Assembly: GCA_963281255.1 (NCBI GenBank)
Contig: OY725502.1
Location: forward strand, 3,906,001-3,970,000
Source of the DNA: Aphrocallistes beatrix
Lineage: Eukaryota > Porifera > Hexactinellida > Sceptrulophora > Aphrocallistidae
Length of the DNA stretch: 64,000 bases
Direction: 5' to 3'
Within the stretch, counting starts at the first letter, position 1. Every line of letters starts with the position of its first letter. A program made the translations under genes and the position numbers. The notes below the pieces were generated by a model. That model was not told the origin of the DNA. It ran no database searches and was given only the letters and a program-made list of their open reading frames with translations. Below, piece after piece: positions 60,501 to 64,000 of this stretch.

Positions 60501-62215
60501 AGAATTCAATAAGTATGGAGCTGTCAGTATCAGACAATGGACTTCAAAAAGCATCCCAGAAAACAATTTTTCAAAATGTTTCTTGAACACGAACTTTCTT
60601 TATCTTCACATTCCAATGCTCAAAGACGTACATTTTGATCATTTCAGTCATACATGTATCGCCGCAGACATTACACTCAAAATGCTGGTAGGTTTTCAGC
60701 ATACAATTCGGAGTATTATTCTAGAATGATTAAGAACCTAATTTAATTGTAAATTGAATAAGCTTTCGTCGACAGTATTGGCGAGTGCCATATATTTATC
60801 TCGTAGTCTTATCAATTGATATCTCTCGAAATCCATTAATTGTCCAGGGAAATTTGCAAGATTAGTCCAAATTAATCAAAGACTTAGGAACTACTTAATA
60901 AAGTTACCAAAGAATACTAAAATAGTTCCCAATTCTCTTAATTATTAGAGGGTCAAATTTAATTAACTTAATACCAAATGTGGATTGCGCTATCACCATT
61001 TTTTACTGTTAAATCACATTCAAAATATGTATTTGATTTGATTCAAATTGGGTTAAGAAATTATGGCCAGACCATCAAAAACATCATTTCATGCATATTT
61101 TGAATTATTAGAGGAATTCCATAAAACGACAACGTCCGTATCTTATCGCACATGTCTCCAACGTATAAAAATGAATTCCTTTTCAAGAAATAGAGGAGGC
61201 CCTAAATAAATTTTCATTTTCTTACTAATTTACAAAGTGGACTTTCCATTATTAAAACCACATATTTTCGATTAAGTTCAAACCAGTAAGGCGTGCCGCA
61301 TAATCGATTTGCATTTATTATACGTGAGAAGGATGTACGAAAGAGGCGAGCTTTTGTTTCAGTAGTCATAACAATGTTTTGCAATAATGTAGATCTCTAT
61401 TCTCAAGGTACGCCCTTTTACATAATTAATATTAAATAGATGAATCCTGTTAAAATTAAACTTTATTATCAGTAGAAGTTATATTTCAACATTATGTATG
61501 GGGTTAAATCTGATTTCATAATATTTAGTTTATCATATAATATCAAATTCCAATTATAAATACTTTCGAATTAATTATAAGCTTCATATATTTTGTCTAG
61601 GCATTCGGAATCCCATTTTGCAGGATCAATCATTTTTCATATATCAAAAAGTTCATCAAAATGGGCGGTGAATCATTCATCCAAGAAGCTTGTAGACCAA
61701 TGAAATCGACTCTACTTTCAAATCCTAAGAAGTTTATCGGAACACCAGACAGTGACAAAGCGTATTCAGTCCTTTATTCTGGTTCATACATAATGGAAAC
61801 ATTCCTACAAAGGGCAGCGAAAGAAATTTTCCCATTAGCGAGCAGTAGCGAATATCCTGTCTTAGAGATTAATAAATTTTTAAATTTATCTGAAAATATT
61901 TTTGTGTCGTTTGTCCATGAGAAAACATACCAAAATCAAGAACAGCTTAAAAATGTCAAATATGGAGGTCTCCTGATGTTCAGTTCGGAGATCCTTCAAG
62001 ATGCGTACTTTTTAAAACAATTTCAGTTCGCACAAGGAGCTACAATATGCTTGGTTACCTCTGACCGATTAAATCTTCGTAAAGAAATAACAAGACTGAA
62101 TTTAGAAGATAGTTGGAGGTTCAAATTAAGAGATGAATTCTACACACTTTGTGCCCCTGAAAAACAACCACTCTACTTCTACACAGGACGATATGATGTC
62201 GTAGATTCGAATTGA
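48566..62215 (+). CDS. GREB1L: GREB1-type protein with permuted helicase-like and TAGT glycosyltransferase domains
   Basis: Sixteen exons: 48566-48641, 50472-50690, 51845-52272, 52504-53037, 53156-53802, 54958-55231, 55942-56177, 56689-57030, 57303-57615, 57681-58005, 58078-58289, 58434-59105, 59187-59451, 59969-60131, 60444-60687, 61601-62215. They sum to 5565 nt, 1854 residues (human GREB1 1949, GREB1L 1923), with all phases matching. Seen: an N-terminal Ser-rich leader and RRKP basic patch; a conserved N-terminal half; FLLTGPPQ/VGKTGAYILF (~1196-1212), the P-loop-like motif of the circularly permuted SF2 helicase domain; a TCAKC zinc-like cluster; and TPSTGRAITGLFNL with EYRKHWPTHII (~1457-1500), LSDSC (~1550) and FSKCFLNTNFLYL of the TAGT glycosyltransferase. 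In vertebrates GREB1 is a nuclear steroid-receptor cofactor. The TAGT substrate here is unknown. Confidence 0.9.
48642..50471. other. First intron of the GREB1-like gene
   Basis: 1.83 kb, AT-rich, no nested gene or repeat recognised. The second intron (50691-51844, 1.15 kb) is equally plain. Confidence 0.5.
53803..54957. other. Fifth intron of the GREB1-like gene
   Basis: 1.15 kb, with a repeat near 54753-54906: GTGATAAGGCCGT and GTGGTAAGGCCATGGCC, facing ACGGCC near 54893. The second unit resembles the palindromic repeat at 24312. The 54248-54457 open frame shows no family resemblance. Confidence 0.5.
55232..55941. other. Sixth intron of the GREB1-like gene
   Basis: 710 bp, nothing recognised. 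The acceptor is the CTAATAG just before 55942; the ACTAG nine bases further on would break the frame. Introns 56178-56688, 59452-59968 and 60688-61600 of the same gene also look empty. Confidence 0.55.
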
Positions 62216-64000
62216 AATCACTCATCCACAATGAAAATGCTTTACACAGATTTTCAAATTTTCTATACACGAAGCTGTGTTTGATATAGTACACCTTACA
62301 TGTGATACATCTAATATTAATTCACAATTCAAATTTTATAATTATTGTTATTAACTAACTGTTGTTCATGTTTCTGTTTTTATGCAAACAATATGCTGGA
62401 TACAATTATACTATGAATAATAAACATTTCGAATATTGTTAGACTTGGTTATGCTCTAAAGTATTAAAATGAGATATGAAAAGTAAATTTCAATCTTGTG
62501 ACTGTTATGAGGTAAAATCTCCTCAATCTTGTGACTGTTATGAGGTAAAATCTCCTCATCCTTTAATTTGTTGTCAACAATTATCTAGCATGCGTATACA
62601 CTTTGATAACAAGCAAACAATTAAGAATGAAAATTGTTTGGGGTAAAATAGTTGACCAATGTAAAAATTGGCTCAATCCTAGTCAGATTCGGAGTATACT
62701 AGACTCGATGGGATTACTCATAAGAATAGTTCCTTAAACTGGTTTCTATTTGGGTAGTAAATATTTTTCAATGAAAATGCACTCTTATTATCAAATTTCA
62801 CATTCGAAAGTGCATTACAATTGCTATTCAAAATCCTTACAAATGGTTTATTCCAAGAAAACAGGTTTGGAATAGAGGATGAGGATATATGTAAATATGG
62901 TACGACCATTTGTATGGAAGTATAAATCCGTTCACATTATGACCAGAAACCATGATCTAATCCTGAATACAAACATATCCAGGATACAGTTTTATCGATG
63001 AGGGAACGAAGAAATAGCAATGCTAAAGGAACAGATGCCGAGTCCAAATTGCGTTTTCACAAATTCAGAATATATTATTCTTTAGTCAGTAATAATGTAA
63101 ACATCAAAACAAATTATTTGCAATTAATTGTGAATAAATAAACTGCTTAGATTCGAACTGAATACAATAACTCAAGGGGCGAATGAGGAGACAGATTACA
63201 TATAAAATTCAATGCGTAACCAGTAATAGATGAAAACTTCTCTCTTTGGATTATATTGAAATTGGCAAAGGATCGGTAGATGTAAAACTTTATTCGTCTA
63301 TACTTTGCCAGTAACTTTAACAGTTCTTTTTGATGGGTATCAATACTTTCCCGATGTTGGTTATTTTTTTCGAATAAACTTCCAAAATATATATGTGATG
63401 ATATTTCGAATCAATTGTTACTAAATTATATCATTAAATCTGGTTAAAAATTGCATTTTAATATTATCATTATATGACACGTCATTTTAAAAGTAAAAAG
63501 TTACAGTCGAGCAAATATTGTCTAGGTTTCCAGCATAATACGTAGATGGAAAGATGATTTGTCAATGGCACTACTTTGTCTTAAGTCAACAGTTGTTTCC
63601 AGGAAAGTAATCACAAACCTATTCATCGTGGCCGTTGATGCATAATATGTTGTGAAAGACATCAGAACTAAATTCAAAGTAATTCATTGTCTTCGTCTAG
63701 ACTTCGCGAAAATTCAAATGGTCCGATTTACTATTTCGCAACTAGTTATGAACAGTAATAGCTATGGCTTATTATGCTACAAAATCGAATGGCTACTGTG
63801 AGACGCCTGAAAGAACAGCTACTTTTAGGGAAATAGAATACTTCCATGTGGCTATTTAGTATTCAAAACAGATTGTGCATTGTGAAAGGTAAGAGGATAA
63901 ATCAAAGGCATTAAAGACAACCTAATGTCCTACATGATGGAAGGTTAATTACTTGTGAGTGATATTATATATATTTTGACCGACCTTGAAACAGTTTAAC
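62216..64000. other. Right end, no gene seen
   Basis: After the GREB1-like 3' UTR (AATAAA near 62418) come the 33-bp tandem pair and about 1.4 kb of AT-rich sequence without a convincing coding frame on either strand. Confidence 0.55.
62491..62556. repeat. 33-bp perfect tandem duplication
   Basis: Two identical 33-bp units starting CAATCTTGTGACTG, downstream of the GREB1-like stop codon and past its likely AATAAA signal near 62418. No coding role is seen. Confidence 0.9.

Overview
The window is AT-rich, intron-containing animal DNA. Introns are often short (about 60-150 bp) with GT..AG borders. The gene content is metazoan: a complete GREB1-type gene, an EFCAB5-like and a DZANK1 gene (both linked to cilia), casein kinase II beta, cytoplasmic poly(A)-binding protein, a MOB3-type kinase activator, pyridoxal kinase, UTP18 and MKK3/6-like kinases. 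The general style, plus a beta-helix/multi-pass membrane protein of a type I associate with sponges and cnidarians, suggests an early-branching animal, perhaps a sponge. That placement is inference.

Layout. About 1-25750 is best read as one large plus-strand EFCAB5-like gene that enters from the left edge. Twelve exons join with matching phases (3378 nt, no internal stop). Its introns hold eight other genes: an NHL-repeat protein (-), two MKK3/6-like kinases (+ and -, tail to tail), pyridoxal kinase (-), a MOB3-like gene (+), a PABP-like paralogue (-), cytoplasmic PABP (-) and DZANK1 (+). Next come a Rab-like GTPase without a visible prenylation cysteine (26010-26777, -) and casein kinase II beta (27283-32525, +). 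The 4.5 kb last intron of the latter contains a 1286-residue beta-helix membrane protein on the same strand. UTP18, an isochorismatase-fold hydrolase and a coiled-coil/NHL protein follow to 37516.

37988-46650 is a duplicated block of lysosomal di-N-acetylchitobiase (GH18) genes. Two intact copies lie on the minus strand, one broken copy lies inverted on the plus strand, and a short fourth remnant follows. Relics of an NHL-repeat gene are interleaved. The block also carries pogo-like MITEs, one with a precise empty site in a paralogous flank. 48566-62215 is a complete 16-exon GREB1-type gene (1854 residues), with the P-loop-like motif of the permuted helicase domain and a TAGT-type glycosyltransferase domain. 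The last 1.8 kb holds no recognisable gene.

The genes do not form an operon. The unifying feature is nesting: nine genes lie inside introns of two hosts, and one host/guest pair (EFCAB5-like/DZANK1) shares a ciliary theme. Exon joins were worked out by hand from splice sites and reading frame and have not been tested against transcripts.
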